The position numbers were made by a program, and so were the translations under genes. DNA of 64,000 nucleotides. It comes from Streptomyces cirratus (GTDB taxonomy: Bacteria; Actinomycetota; Actinomycetes; Streptomycetales; Streptomycetaceae). Shown here one piece after another: positions 23,750 to 32,709 of this stretch. The notes beneath the pieces are model-generated. The model saw only the letters and a list, made by a program, of their open reading frames with translations. It made no database searches and was not told where the DNA came from. Each line of letters begins with the position of its first letter. Positions within the stretch are counted from its first letter, which is position 1. The DNA lies in assembly GCF_014650775.1 (NCBI RefSeq), contig NZ_BMVP01000010.1, positions 124,001 through 188,000 of the forward strand. The letters run 5' to 3'.

Positions 23750-26635
23750 TCAGCTGCAGCCGCTGGTCGAGCCGCAGCCCTCGCAGATGTAGCAGGAGCC
23801 GGCGCGCTGCATCTTGGTGCCGCAGGAGAAGCAGAGCGGGGCGTCGGCCGAGACGCCGAGCTGCATCTCGACGAGTTCGGCGCTGGAGTGCGCCGTCTTC
23901 GGGGCCGGGGCGGCGATGGCCGGCTTCGGCTCCGAGGGGACCGCCGCGAGCGGCGCCGACTGGGCCAGCGACTCCGTGTCCAGCTCCTCCTCGTCCAGCG
24001 GCTCGTACGAGCCGGTGTCGAGGTGGCGCTGGCGCTCCTCGGCGGTGTGGATGCCGAGCGCCGAGCGGGTCTCGAACGGCAGGAAGTCCAGCGCCAGGCG
24101 GCGGAAGATGTAGTCGACGATCGACTGCGCCATCCGCACGTCCGGGTCGTCCGTCATGCCGGCCGGCTCGAAGCGCATGTTCGTGAACTTCGAGACGTAG
24201 GTCTCCAGCGGCACGCCGTACTGGAGACCGACGGAGACGGCGATGGAGAAGGCGTCCATCATGCCCGCGAGGGTGGAACCCTGCTTGGACATCTTGAGGA
24301 AGACCTCGCCCAGGCCGTCGTCCGGGTAGGAGTTCGCGGTCATGTAGCCCTCGGCGCCGCCGACCGTGAACGAGGTCGTGATCCCCGGGCGGCCCTTCGG
24401 CAGGCGCTTGCGGACCGGGCGGTACTCGATGACCTTCTCGACCGCCGCGCGGATGGTGTCCTCCGCCTTGGCGGTGACCTCCTCCTTCTCCTCTTCCTTC
24501 TTCTTCGCGGAGAGGGGCTGGCCAACCTTGCAGTTGTCGCGGTAGATCGCGAGCGCCTTGACGCCCATCTTCCACGCCTCGAAGTAGATCTCCTCGATCT
24601 CCTCGACGGTCGCCGACTCCGGCATGTTGACCGTCTTGGAGATGGCGCCGGAGATCCACGGCTGGATCGCGGCCATCATGCGCACGTGGCCCATCGGGGA
24701 GATGGAACGCTCGCCCATCGCGCAGTCGAAGATCGAGTAGTGCTCGGTCTTGAGGCCCGGGGCGTCGACGACCACACCGTGTTCGGCGATGTGGGAGACG
24801 ATCGCCTCGATCTGCTCCTCCTGGTAGCCCAGGCGGCGCAGGGCCTGCGGGACGGTGCCGTTGACGATCTGCATCGAGCCGCCACCGACGAGCTTCTTGA
24901 ACTTGACCAGGGCCAGGTCCGGCTCGACACCGGTGGTGTCGCAGGACATCGCCAGACCGATGGTGCCGGTCGGGGCGAGGACGGAGGCCTGGGAGTTGCG
25001 GAAGCCGTTCTTCTCGCCGAGGCGCAGGACGTCCTGCCAGGCCTCGGTGGCCGCGGCCCAGATCGCGTTGTCCAGGTCCTCGGTGCGCGGCGCGACGGCG
25101 TTGGCGTCGGCGTGCTGCTTCATGACGCGCTTGTGCGACTCGGCGTTGCGGGCGTAGCCGTCGTACGGTCCGACGATCGCGGCCAGCTCGGCGGAGCGCC
25201 GGTACGCCGTACCGGTCATCAGCGAGGTGATCGAGGCGGCGAGGGTGCGGCCGCCGTCCGAGTCGTAGGCGTGGCCCGTCGCCATCAGCAGGGCGCCGAG
25301 GTTGGCGTAGCCGATGCCGAGCTGACGGAAGGCGCGGGTGTTCTCGCCGATCTTCTGCGTCGGGAAGTCCGCGAAGCAGATGGAGATGTCCATCGCGGTG
25401 ATGACCAGCTCGACGACCTTGGCGAAGCGCTCCGCGTCGAAGGACTGGTTGCCCTTGCCGTCGTCGTTGAGGAACTTCATCAGGTTCAGCGAGGCGAGGT
25501 TGCAGGACGTGTTGTCCAGGTGCATGTACTCGCTGCACGGGTTGGACGCGGTGATGCGGCCGGACTCGGGGCAGGTGTGCCAGTTGTTGATCACACCGTC
25601 GTACTGGATGCCCGGGTCGGCGCAGGCCCACGCGGCCTCGGCGAGCTTGCGGAAGAGCGCCTTGGCGTCGACCTTCTCGATGACCTCGCCGGTCATGCGG
25701 GCACGCAGGCCGAACTCGGCGCCGTTCTCGACGGCCGTCATGAACTCGTCGTTCACGCGGACGGAGTTGTTGGCGTTCTGGTACTGGACGGACGTGATGT
25801 CGTCGCCGCCCAGGTCCATGTCGAAGCCCGCGTCGCGCAGGGCGCGGATCTTCTCCTCTTCCTTCACCTTGGTTTCGATGAAGGCCTCCACGTCCGGGTG
25901 GTCCACGTCCAGGACGACCATCTTGGCCGCGCGGCGCGTGGCGCCGCCCGACTTGATCGTTCCTGCGGACGCGTCGGCGCCGCGCATGAAGGAGACCGGG
26001 CCGGAGGCGTTGCCGCCGGAGGAGAGGAGCTCCTTGGAGGAGCGGATGCGGGAGAGGTTCAGGCCGGCGCCGGAGCCGCCCTTGAAGATCATGCCCTCTT
26101 CCTTGTACCAGTCGAGGATCGACTCCATGGAGTCGTCGACGGCGAGGATGAAGCAGGCGGAGACCTGCTGCGGCTGGGGCGTTCCGACGTTGAACCACAC
26201 CGGGGAGTTGAAGCTGAAGATCTGGTGCAGGAGGGCGTACGTCAGCTCGTGCTCGAAGATCTCGGCGTCCGCGGGCGAGGCGAAGTAGTCGTGGTCCTCG
26301 CCGGCCTTCGTGTAGGTCTTCACGATCCGGTCGATGAGCTGCTTCAAACCGGTCTCGCGCTGCGGGGTGCCGACCGCGCCGCGGAAGTACTTGCTGGTGA
26401 CGATGTTGACCGCGTTCACCGACCAGAAGTCGGGGAACTCGACGCCACGCTGCTCGAAATTGACCGAGCCGTCGCGCCAGTTGGTCATGACGACGTCACG
26501 GCGCTCCCAGCTCACCTCGTCATACGGGTGCACGCCCGGGGTGGTGTGGATGCGCTCGATCCGCAGGCCGCTCTTGGTGGCCTTGGTTCCCTTGGCGCGG
26601 GAACCTCGTGCCGAGCCGCTCGCCGTCTCTGTCAT
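23750..26635 (-). CDS. nrdJ: Vitamin B12-dependent ribonucleotide reductase (class II)
   Basis: Reduces ribonucleotides to deoxyribonucleotides with an adenosylcobalamin-generated thiyl radical, giving an oxygen-independent dNTP supply. The protein has 961 residues, normal for the Streptomyces class II enzyme. Visible landmarks are QQVSACFILAVDDSMESI and GGSGAGLNLSRIRSS in the N-terminal half of the barrel, NPCSEYMHLDNTSCNLASLNL around the catalytic cysteine region, and the second radical-loop stretch APTGTIGLAMSCDTTGVEP. The C-terminal zinc-ribbon tail CFSCGTKM..CYICEGCGSTSGCS supplies shuttle and zinc cysteines. The ATG at 26635 follows GGGAGGCGGAGC. It is the second gene of an nrdR-nrdJ unit, 146 bases after nrdR, and is presumably repressed by NrdR. 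Confidence 0.97.
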   Translation of the reverse strand: MTETASGSARGSRAKGTKATKSGLRIERIHTTPGVHPYDEVSWERRDVVMTNWRDGSVNFEQRGVEFPDFWSVNAVNIVTSKYFRGAVGTPQRETGLKQLIDRIVKTYTKAGEDHDYFASPADAEIFEHELTYALLHQIFSFNSPVWFNVGTPQPQQVSACFILAVDDSMESILDWYKEEGMIFKGGSGAGLNLSRIRSSKELLSSGGNASGPVSFMRGADASAGTIKSGGATRRAAKMVVLDVDHPDVEAFIETKVKEEEKIRALRDAGFDMDLGGDDITSVQYQNANNSVRVNDEFMTAVENGAEFGLRARMTGEVIEKVDAKALFRKLAEAAWACADPGIQYDGVINNWHTCPESGRITASNPCSEYMHLDNTSCNLASLNLMKFLNDDGKGNQSFDAERFAKVVELVITAMDISICFADFPTQKIGENTRAFRQLGIGYANLGALLMATGHAYDSDGGRTLAASITSLMTGTAYRRSAELAAIVGPYDGYARNAESHKRVMKQHADANAVAPRTEDLDNAIWAAATEAWQDVLRLGEKNGFRNSQASVLAPTGTIGLAMSCDTTGVEPDLALVKFKKLVGGGSMQIVNGTVPQALRRLGYQEEQIEAIVSHIAEHGVVVDAPGLKTEHYSIFDCAMGERSISPMGHVRMMAAIQPWISGAISKTVNMPESATVEEIEEIYFEAWKMGVKALAIYRDNCKVGQPLSAKKKEEEKEEVTAKAEDTIRAAVEKVIEYRPVRKRLPKGRPGITTSFTVGGAEGYMTANSYPDDGLGEVFLKMSKQGSTLAGMMDAFSIAVSVGLQYGVPLETYVSKFTNMRFEPAGMTDDPDVRMAQSIVDYIFRRLALDFLPFETRSALGIHTAEERQRHLDTGSYEPLDEEELDTESLAQSAPLAAVPSEPKPAIAAPAPKTAHSSAELVEMQLGVSADAPLCFSCGTKMQRAGSCYICEGCGSTSGCS

Positions 26636-26756
26636 GCTCCGCCTCCCATATGCGGGCAAAAACGCCCTGAAGTGCCAGCGATATTCCGCAGCACGGTGCC
26701 GTGTGTCTGTATCTACGAATTACGAATCTTCGGATCTCGCCTGGCCGACCGGGCCG

Positions 26757-26775
26757 GGGCCGCACACTGCGGCCC
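26757..26775 (-). promoter_or_regulatory. Hairpin between nrdR and nrdJ
   Basis: Eight-bp perfect stem (GGGCCGCA/TGCGGCCC) with a 3-nt loop, starting 6 bases after the nrdR stop. It could be a partial terminator or a processing/stability element that sets the ratio of nrdR to nrdJ transcript. The following 26695-26735 segment is AT-rich (TACGAATTACGAATC) and might contain a second nrdJ promoter. Confidence 0.5.
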
Positions 26776-26781
26776 GTCCGG

Positions 26782-27297
26782 TCAGTCGGCGGCGGAGGCG
26801 GGCACGGGAACGACCGCAGGGGTCCCGCCCGGCTCGCACTCATGGGGGTGAGGCCGTCCGTCGCGGAGCTCCGCGATGGCGGTCTCGAAGTCTTCAAGGG
26901 TGTCGAACGCTTTGTACACCGACGCGAACCGCAGGTACGCGACCAGGTCGAGTTCCTGCAACGGACCGAGTATGGCCAGACCCACGTCGTGGGTGGTCAG
27001 CTCGGCGCTCCCGGTGGCGCGCAGCGCCTCCTCGACCCGCTGGCCGAGCTTGGCGAGGGCGTCCTCGGTGACCGGCCGCCCCTGGCACGCCTTGCGGACT
27101 CCGGAGATGACCTTGGAACGACTGAAGGGTTCGGTCACACCGCTGCGCTTGATCACCATCAGCGAGGCCGTCTCCACCGTCGTGAAACGACGGGAGCAGT
27201 CGGGGCACTGACGGCGCCGGCGGATCGACGTGCCGTCATCGGTGGTGCGGCTGTCGACGACCCGGCTGTCGGGGTGCCTGCAGAAGGGGCAGTGCAT
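26782..27297 (-). CDS. nrdR: Transcriptional repressor NrdR
   Basis: ATP/dATP-sensing repressor of ribonucleotide reductase genes, 171 residues. The N-terminal zinc ribbon has Cys3, Cys6, Cys31 and Cys34 (MHCPFC and CPDCSRRF). About 46-136 is the ATP-cone domain ([24 protein letters not shown] and [15 protein letters not shown]). The ATG at 27297 is chosen because family members begin MxCPFC. The upstream in-frame start would add nine residues. Two NrdR-box-like sites 31 bases apart lie upstream, so autoregulation of the nrdRJ unit is expected. Confidence 0.97.
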   Translation of the reverse strand: MHCPFCRHPDSRVVDSRTTDDGTSIRRRRQCPDCSRRFTTVETASLMVIKRSGVTEPFSRSKVISGVRKACQGRPVTEDALAKLGQRVEEALRATGSAELTTHDVGLAILGPLQELDLVAYLRFASVYKAFDTLEDFETAIAELRDGRPHPHECEPGGTPAVVPVPASAAD

Positions 27298-27431
27298 GGT
27301 TCCCTCACCCTCCCTCTTCGGCACGACTGATCACCTCACCGGGCCCCTGAACGGCAGGAACGAGGCTCTGCCGGGGGCTGGTGAAGCAGCCACAAGCATA
27401 TGCGATGCCGGGAGCCGGAGCGGACCCGGGA

Positions 27432-27478
27432 CCACAACTTCTGGGTGGCAGCGCTCATCCAACCACTAGATCTTGGGT
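27432..27478. promoter_or_regulatory. Paired NrdR boxes upstream of nrdR
   Basis: Two 16-bp sites, CCACAACTTCTGGGTG (27432-27447) and CCACTAGATCTTGGGT (27463-27478). They share CCAC at the left, CTT in the centre and GGGT at the right, with start-to-start spacing of 31 bases. Three helical turns is the spacing typical of NrdR box pairs, which supports the call more than either sequence alone. Confidence 0.78.
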
Positions 27479-27689
27479 TGTGGTGGATTTACGGGCCGCC
27501 GCGTGTCGTGATGTCCGTTGCCGGGTTCCCGGTGCCGGCGGTGCCACACTGGGCCCGGGCCCGCACGGCGGCGATCCGACCCGGAAGGGTACCGTAGGCG
27601 GCATGGGGACGGCCGAACCCGCGTTCGGTCAGACTGTCGGTCCATACACCTCTCGATGTGCTCCGGGTGGACGATCTGCGATATTTCAC

Positions 27690-27705
27690 TCGAACGTGTG
27701 TTTGG
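27690..27705 (+). promoter_or_regulatory. LexA (SOS) box upstream of lexA
   Basis: TCGAAC-GTGT-GTTTGG matches the actinobacterial SOS box (TCGAAC-N4-GTTCGA type) in the left half fully and in the right half partly. It lies 63 bases upstream of the lexA start, as expected for autoregulation. Confidence 0.85.
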
Positions 27706-27767
27706 CGCAACCTTTCGAAAGCAACTACCGTTGTCCAGCTAGGGAGAACATTTCGAGAGGGGCCGAC

Positions 27768-28559
27768 GTGACCACGACCGCAGACAGTGCCACCATCACT
27801 GCCCAGAACCGCTCCCAGAGCCGACTTGAGCCGGTGCATGCCATGAACGACGCACGTCAGAACCCGGAGGCGGAGCCCGTACGCCCCGCACGCTCGCTGC
27901 CAGGGCGACCTCCAGGCATTCGCGCCGACAGCTCCGGACTCACGGACCGGCAGCGCCGGGTCATCGAGGTCATCCGCGATTCGGTGCAGCGCCGGGGCTA
28001 CCCGCCGTCGATGCGGGAGATCGGCCAGGCGGTCGGCCTGTCGAGCACGTCGTCGGTCGCCCATCAGCTGATGGCCCTGGAGCGCAAGGGGTTCCTGCGG
28101 CGCGACCCCCACCGCCCGCGTGCCTACGAGGTACGCGGCTCGGACCAGCCCAGCTCACAGCCCACCGACACCACCGGCAAGCCCGCCGCCTCGTACGTTC
28201 CCCTCGTCGGCCGGATCGCGGCCGGTGGCCCGATCCTCGCCGAGGAGTCGGTGGAAGACGTCTTCCCGCTCCCCCGCCAGCTGGTCGGTGACGGCGAGCT
28301 CTTCGTCCTCAAGGTCGTCGGTGACTCGATGATCGAGGCGGCGATCTGCGACGGCGACTGGGTCACCGTCCGCCGTCAGCCCGTCGCGGAGAACGGCGAC
28401 ATCGTCGCCGCGATGCTCGACGGCGAGGCCACCGTCAAGCGGTTCAAGCGCGAGGACGGCCACGTCTGGCTGCTTCCGCACAACGCCGCGTACCAGCCGA
28501 TCCCCGGCGACGAAGCAACCATCCTCGGCAAGGTCGTCGCCGTGCTGCGCCGGGTCTGA
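27768..28559 (+). CDS. lexA: SOS repressor LexA
   Basis: Represses DNA-damage genes and self-cleaves when RecA is activated. The protein has 263 residues. Residues 1-55 are the extended N-terminus common in Streptomyces LexA. 57-115 hold the winged helix-turn-helix ([23 protein letters not shown]). The cleavage site is Ala152-Gly153 in RIAAGGP. The serine-lysine dyad is Ser187 (VVGDSMIE) and Lys224 (ATVKRFK). The GTG at 27768 follows GAGAGGGG, and the frame continues upstream without family similarity. Control is by the SOS box at 27690. The transcript ends at the hairpin 28577-28610. Confidence 0.98.
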   Translation: MTTTADSATITAQNRSQSRLEPVHAMNDARQNPEAEPVRPARSLPGRPPGIRADSSGLTDRQRRVIEVIRDSVQRRGYPPSMREIGQAVGLSSTSSVAHQLMALERKGFLRRDPHRPRAYEVRGSDQPSSQPTDTTGKPAASYVPLVGRIAAGGPILAEESVEDVFPLPRQLVGDGELFVLKVVGDSMIEAAICDGDWVTVRRQPVAENGDIVAAMLDGEATVKRFKREDGHVWLLPHNAAYQPIPGDEATILGKVVAVLRRV

Positions 28560-28576
28560 AACCCGTCGCCCCCATC

Positions 28577-28610
28577 CAGCTCCGGGACCTCTGCGCCGGT
28601 CCCGGAGCTG
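28577..28610. terminator. Terminator hairpin between lexA and the DinG-type helicase gene
   Basis: Perfect 13-bp arms (CAGCTCCGGGACC at 28577-28589 with its complement at 28598-28610), 8-nt loop, 17 bases past the lexA stop. The convergent helicase gene ends 66 bases further, so it can serve both. Confidence 0.85.
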
Positions 28611-28676
28611 CTTCGTGCCGTCACGGCCGCCGGCCGCGATATTGCCCGGCGGCCGCACTATTGCCCAAAGGCTGCG

Positions 28677-30647
28677 TTATTTGCCGTTGGCCTGGGCCGA
28701 GGCGTCGATCGCGGCGAGCGAGCGGCGGACCTGGTTGCGGTCCGTGGTGTACCAGAAGTCAGGCAGCGTGGCGCGCAGGAAAGTCCCGTAGCGAGCCGTG
28801 GCCAGCCGCGGGTCGAGGACGGCGACGACACCCCGGTCCCCGGTCGCCCGTACGAGCCGGCCCGCGCCCTGGGCCATCAGCAGGGCGGCGTGGGTGGCGG
28901 CGACCGCCATGAAGCCGTTGCCGCCGTGCTCCTCCACCGACTTCTGCCGGGCGCTCATCAGCGGGTCGTCGGGACGGGGGAACGGGATCCGGTCCATGAT
29001 CACCAGCTGGCAGCTGGGCCCAGGCACGTCGACCCCCTGCCACAGCGACAGCGTGCCGAACAGACACGTCTTCGGGTCCGCCGCGAACGCCTTGATCAGC
29101 TCGCCGAGCGTCTCCTCCCCTTGGAGGAGGATCGGGTTCGCCAGCCGCCCGCGCAGTTCCTCGGCAGCCGCCTTGGCGCCGCGCATGGAGGAGAACAGCC
29201 CGAGGGTCCGGCCGCCGGCCGCCTCGATCAGCTCCGCGAGCTCGTCCATCATGTCGCCGCGTGTTCCCTCGCGGCCGGGTGTGGCCAGGTGCTTGGCGAC
29301 GTAGAGGATGCCCTGCTTGGGGTAGTCGAAGGGCGAGCCGACATCAAGCCCCTTCCAGACGGGCACGTCGTCGCCGGCCACGCCTTCCGGTGACAGGCCG
29401 AGCGAGCCCGCGACGCCGTTGAAGTCGCCGCCGAGCTTGAGCGTGGCGGAGGTGAGCACCACCGAGCGGTCTTCGAACAGCTTCTCGCGCAGCAGGCCGG
29501 ACACCGAGAGGGGGGCGACCCGCAGGGTGGCGCCGAACCGGTCGTGGCGTTCGTACCAGACGACGTCGTACTCCGAGCCGAGCACGATCCGCTCCGCCAC
29601 CGCGTGGACGCTTTCCACCGCGGCCAGGGCCTGCTTGCGGACGGCGTCCTCGTCCTGGACGGACTTGTCACGGGTGGACCCGATCGCGGAGATCACGTTG
29701 CGCGCGGCGTCACGCAGGGACATCAGCGCGTACCCGAGGTCTTCGGGGACCTCCTCCAGCCGGCCGGGCAGGGCCAGCTCCATGACGCGTTCGAAGGACT
29801 CCGACGCCGTCTGGAGGGAGTCGGCGGTCTTCTCGTCGACGAGCTTGGCGGCGCGCTTGACGGCCCGGTTGACCTGGCCCGGGGTGAGCTCGCCGGTGGC
29901 GACCCCGGTGACGCGGGAGACCAGCTCGTGCGCCTCGTCCACGATCAGCACCTCGTGCTGGGGCAGCACGGGGGCGCCCTCGATGGCGTCGATCGCCAGC
30001 AGGGCGTGGTTCGTGACGACGACGTCCGCGAGCTTGGCCCGCTCGCGGGCGGCCTCGGCGAAGCACTCCGCTCCGTACGCGCACTTCGTCGCGCCCAGGC
30101 ATTCGCGGGAGGAGACCGAGATCTGTCCCCAGGCCTTGTCGGAGACACCGGGCGTGAGGTCGTCCCGGTCTCCGGTCTCGGTCTCGTCCGCCCAGTCCCG
30201 CAGGCGCAGCAGGTCCTGACCCAGCTTGCTGGTGGGCGCGGCCGCTTCGAACTGGTCGAAGAGGCCTTCCTCCTCGTCCTGTGGCGCGCCCTCGTGAAGG
30301 CGGTGCAGGCACAGGTAGTTGGATCGCCCCTTGAGCATGGCGAACTGTGGGCGGCGGCGGAGCTGCGGATGCAGCGCCTCCACCGTCCGGGGCAGGTCGC
30401 GTTCGACGAGCTGCCGCTGGAGGGCCAGCGTCGCGGTGGCGACGACGACACGTTCGCCGTGCGCGAGGGCCGGCACCAGGTAGCCGAGGGACTTACCGGT
30501 GCCGGTGCCGGCCTGGATCAACCGGTGGGAGTTCTCGTCGATCGCTTCGGCGACGGCTTCGGCCATGGCCACCTGGCCGGGCCGCTCCGTGCCGCCGACG
30601 GCGGAGACGGCGGCGTGCAGCAGGTCGGGGAGGGAGGGCTTCGTCAT
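28677..30647 (-). CDS. DinG/XPD-type ATP-dependent DNA helicase
   Basis: A superfamily 2 5'-3' helicase of the DinG/XPD group, 656 residues, for unwinding damaged or structured DNA. Walker A AGTGTGKS is at 46-53 and DEAH at 237-240. Four cysteines that could ligate the 4Fe-4S cluster lie at 113 (YLCLHR), 183, 189 and 195 (SRECLGATKCAYGAECF), the position where XPD-like helicases insert their cluster. Motif VI is GAGRLVRATGDRG near the C-terminus. The ATG at 30647 begins just before the first conserved helix. It is adjacent and convergent to lexA, but no SOS box was seen upstream. It shares strand with the siderophore operon, whose last gene ends 52 bases upstream, so read-through is possible. 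Confidence 0.93.
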   Translation of the reverse strand: MTKPSLPDLLHAAVSAVGGTERPGQVAMAEAVAEAIDENSHRLIQAGTGTGKSLGYLVPALAHGERVVVATATLALQRQLVERDLPRTVEALHPQLRRRPQFAMLKGRSNYLCLHRLHEGAPQDEEEGLFDQFEAAAPTSKLGQDLLRLRDWADETETGDRDDLTPGVSDKAWGQISVSSRECLGATKCAYGAECFAEAARERAKLADVVVTNHALLAIDAIEGAPVLPQHEVLIVDEAHELVSRVTGVATGELTPGQVNRAVKRAAKLVDEKTADSLQTASESFERVMELALPGRLEEVPEDLGYALMSLRDAARNVISAIGSTRDKSVQDEDAVRKQALAAVESVHAVAERIVLGSEYDVVWYERHDRFGATLRVAPLSVSGLLREKLFEDRSVVLTSATLKLGGDFNGVAGSLGLSPEGVAGDDVPVWKGLDVGSPFDYPKQGILYVAKHLATPGREGTRGDMMDELAELIEAAGGRTLGLFSSMRGAKAAAEELRGRLANPILLQGEETLGELIKAFAADPKTCLFGTLSLWQGVDVPGPSCQLVIMDRIPFPRPDDPLMSARQKSVEEHGGNGFMAVAATHAALLMAQGAGRLVRATGDRGVVAVLDPRLATARYGTFLRATLPDFWYTTDRNQVRRSLAAIDASAQANGK

Positions 30648-30699
30648 AGCACTGCCAACCCTACGGGGCCGCACCGACAGGAACCGCATCGTTGATGGA

Positions 30700-32568
30700 T
30701 CACGGGCCGTGGAGGGGGTTCGCAACGGTGCCGTGGGTGACCGCGTGCGGACGGTCCGGGCGGTCGCGGTAGCCGTCCTCGTGGAGCCGGTTCCGGTTGA
30801 GGCACAGTCGGTCGATCCGCTCCGTGAGCAGGTCGAAGAGCTCGTAGCGGTCCTTGAGCTCGGGGAAGCGGGCCTGGTGGCGGAGGATCTGCGCCCGGGC
30901 GAGGGACCAGAACTCGTCCTCGGGAACCCCCATCCGGTCTTCGCAGATCGCGGACAGGTAGCGGAAGACGCCGACGAACAGTCCGGAGTGGATGAACTGC
31001 GTGAGGTAGGCGGGCGGCTCGGTCAGCAGGGCGGCGCGGACCTCGTCGGGCATCGCCTCGTGCTCCGGAAGCGGCTCCCGGCTGATGTTGACGTCGTCCA
31101 CGAAGTCCTTGACCGCGAGCCGGACGGGTACGTCCTCCTCGTCGAAGATCACGATGGTGTTCTCGCCGTGCGGGGAGAAGACGGTGCCGTACCGGTAGAG
31201 GAAGTGGAGCAGCGGGGGCAGCAGGGCGGCGAAGAGCCGTTCGAGCCACACGACGGGGGTCAGCCCGGAACGGGCGACGAGCTCGGCGGTGAAGGAGCGC
31301 CCGCGCGGGTCTGTGTGCAGCAGGGAGGCCAGGGTGCGGGCCCGCTCGCCAGGGGCGAGCCGGCCGGTCAGCGGCTCGCGCCAGATCGCGCCGAGCAGTT
31401 CCTTGTACTGGTACGGGACCTCGGGCAGCCGGTCGTAGACGGGATGCCGGACGGTCACGGAGGCCACCTCGCCGAGGAGGACGACCCGGCACTCGTCGCG
31501 CAGGAACGGGTCCCCGTCGCGGAGTGAGTGGATCCAGGCGGTGACGGCGGGGGCGGCGAGGGTCAGGTCGCAGGGCAGCCCGCGCCACACCATGGTGTTG
31601 AGGACGGAGAGCGGCAGCTTGACGCTGTGCCGTTCGGGCCGGGTCAGGTTGAGGAAGGTGCGGATCGACTGCTGCGGCAGACGTACGTCGGGATCCGCGG
31701 GCAGGGGCACCAGCGCGCCCGACGCGAGGTCGGGTGCGAAGAGCGGGAGCACTATCTCGTCCCACTGCCAGGGGTGCACGGGGAGGTAGAGGTAGCCGCG
31801 GGGGTCGAGGCCGCGGTCGCGCAGGGTCCGGTCGAAGGCGGCTCGGGTGACGGCGTCGAGCTCGGCGGAGTAAAGGCGCGCGGGGTCTTCCATTCCGGCG
31901 GTTCCGCGGTACTCGGCCAGGGAGGTGTGGGCGGCGAGCCAGGGCAGCCGTTGGCGGGCGCGGGATTCGGGGGCCCAGGCGGCGGTGTCGGCCGCGGACA
32001 TCCCGACGCGGCCCTTGTTCATCACGAGCCAGGGGTGGCCGGTCTGGTGGCCTTCGAGCGCGGCGTAGTCGAGGTCGGCGAGGACGTCGGCGGTGAGGGC
32101 GTGGTGGTCGAGGCGGGCATCGGCGGACAGGGTGGCGCTGAGTTCGCGGACGAGGTGCCCGAGGGTCCCGCCGTCGACGCCGAGGAGGGTACGGGCGCGG
32201 ACCAGGAACTCGAACGGGTCCCCGAAGGTGGTCGGGGGCTGCGTGGAAGGGGGTGGCGGGGTGAGGGTGATGGTGGCGGCGTTGACGTCCCAGCTGCCGT
32301 AGGAGCGGCGGCGGGCGCGGAAGCCGAGGCTGCTGCCGTCGTCCAGGGCGAGGCTCCAGGCGTCGCCGGCTGCCGCGGGGGCCGGGACGGGGCTGATGAT
32401 CTCCTCGTAGGCGAATTCACCGAGCATCTTGGCGAGCAGTCGGCGGGTGGCTGACTCCCAGGTCACGCCGTTGATCTCAGGCGGCGTGCTGGGGTGCTGG
32501 GGCGACGGCACCACCCCGTCCGGGAAGTGGGGATCTGTGGAGCCTGAGGCGGCGGAGAAATTCGACAC
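30700..32568 (-). CDS. NIS siderophore synthetase, IucA/IucC family (last gene of operon)
   Basis: An ATP-dependent NRPS-independent synthetase of 622 residues that condenses a carboxylate such as citrate with an amine or hydroxylamine. Family blocks are EGHQTGHPWLVMNKGRVG (172-189), HPWQW (265-269), SIRTFLNLT with HSVKLPLS (301-320, including the ATP-contact Lys317), SPHGENTIVIF and AVKDFVDDVNI. The FhuF-like thumb lies at the C-terminus. The GTG at 32568 is preferred because GAGGAG lies 4 bases upstream. The next upstream in-frame start, at 32601, lacks an RBS. The gene is separated from the acyltransferase gene by 141 bases containing 15-bp repeats. With the second synthetase, the pair resembles systems that acylate both ends of a citrate-type core. 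Product unknown. Confidence 0.93.
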   Translation of the reverse strand: MSNFSAASGSTDPHFPDGVVPSPQHPSTPPEINGVTWESATRRLLAKMLGEFAYEEIISPVPAPAAAGDAWSLALDDGSSLGFRARRRSYGSWDVNAATITLTPPPPSTQPPTTFGDPFEFLVRARTLLGVDGGTLGHLVRELSATLSADARLDHHALTADVLADLDYAALEGHQTGHPWLVMNKGRVGMSAADTAAWAPESRARQRLPWLAAHTSLAEYRGTAGMEDPARLYSAELDAVTRAAFDRTLRDRGLDPRGYLYLPVHPWQWDEIVLPLFAPDLASGALVPLPADPDVRLPQQSIRTFLNLTRPERHSVKLPLSVLNTMVWRGLPCDLTLAAPAVTAWIHSLRDGDPFLRDECRVVLLGEVASVTVRHPVYDRLPEVPYQYKELLGAIWREPLTGRLAPGERARTLASLLHTDPRGRSFTAELVARSGLTPVVWLERLFAALLPPLLHFLYRYGTVFSPHGENTIVIFDEEDVPVRLAVKDFVDDVNISREPLPEHEAMPDEVRAALLTEPPAYLTQFIHSGLFVGVFRYLSAICEDRMGVPEDEFWSLARAQILRHQARFPELKDRYELFDLLTERIDRLCLNRNRLHEDGYRDRPDRPHAVTHGTVANPLHGP

Positions 32569-32616
32569 GGGACTCCTCGGGTATCGGGAACTTCGGTCCA
32601 CGGCGCGGAGTTTTCA

Positions 32617-32676
32617 ATTGCAGAAGCGTTGATTGCAGAAGCGTTGATTGCAGAAGCGTTGATTGCGGAAGCGTCG
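32617..32676. repeat. 15-bp tandem repeat, four copies, in the leader of the last synthetase gene
   Basis: Unit ATTGCAGAAGCGTTG starts at 32617, 32632, 32647 and 32662. Three copies are identical and the fourth has two changes. It lies between the acyltransferase stop (32710) and the synthetase start (32568). On the minus strand one frame reads as repeated Asn-Ala-Ser-Ala-Ile, but that frame overlaps the synthetase start and is not called as a gene. Confidence 0.9.
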
Positions 32677-32709
32677 AGCGATGGCGGTGCGAGAACTGCG
32701 GGGCGGCAA

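Larger units (their letters stand above)
27298..27767. other. Divergent nrdR / lexA control region
   Basis: 470 bases without a gene. The nrdR-proximal half carries the paired NrdR boxes (27432-27478) and the lexA-proximal part the SOS box (27690-27705), so two DNA-metabolism regulators face each other here. A CCGGCGGTGCC/GGCGGC-rich stretch near 27530-27600 shows nothing further. Confidence 0.7.

Noticed and set aside
26636-26781. Cobalamin riboswitch ahead of nrdJ
   Set aside because: The region is only 146 bases and I see no B12-box-like conserved core. Control is better explained by NrdR. A covariance search would settle it.
23888-26851. A 987-codon plus-strand frame opposite nrdJ
   Set aside because: It mirrors nrdJ codon structure (Leu/Val/Arg/Asp-rich shadow), has no domain, and nrdJ is unmistakable.
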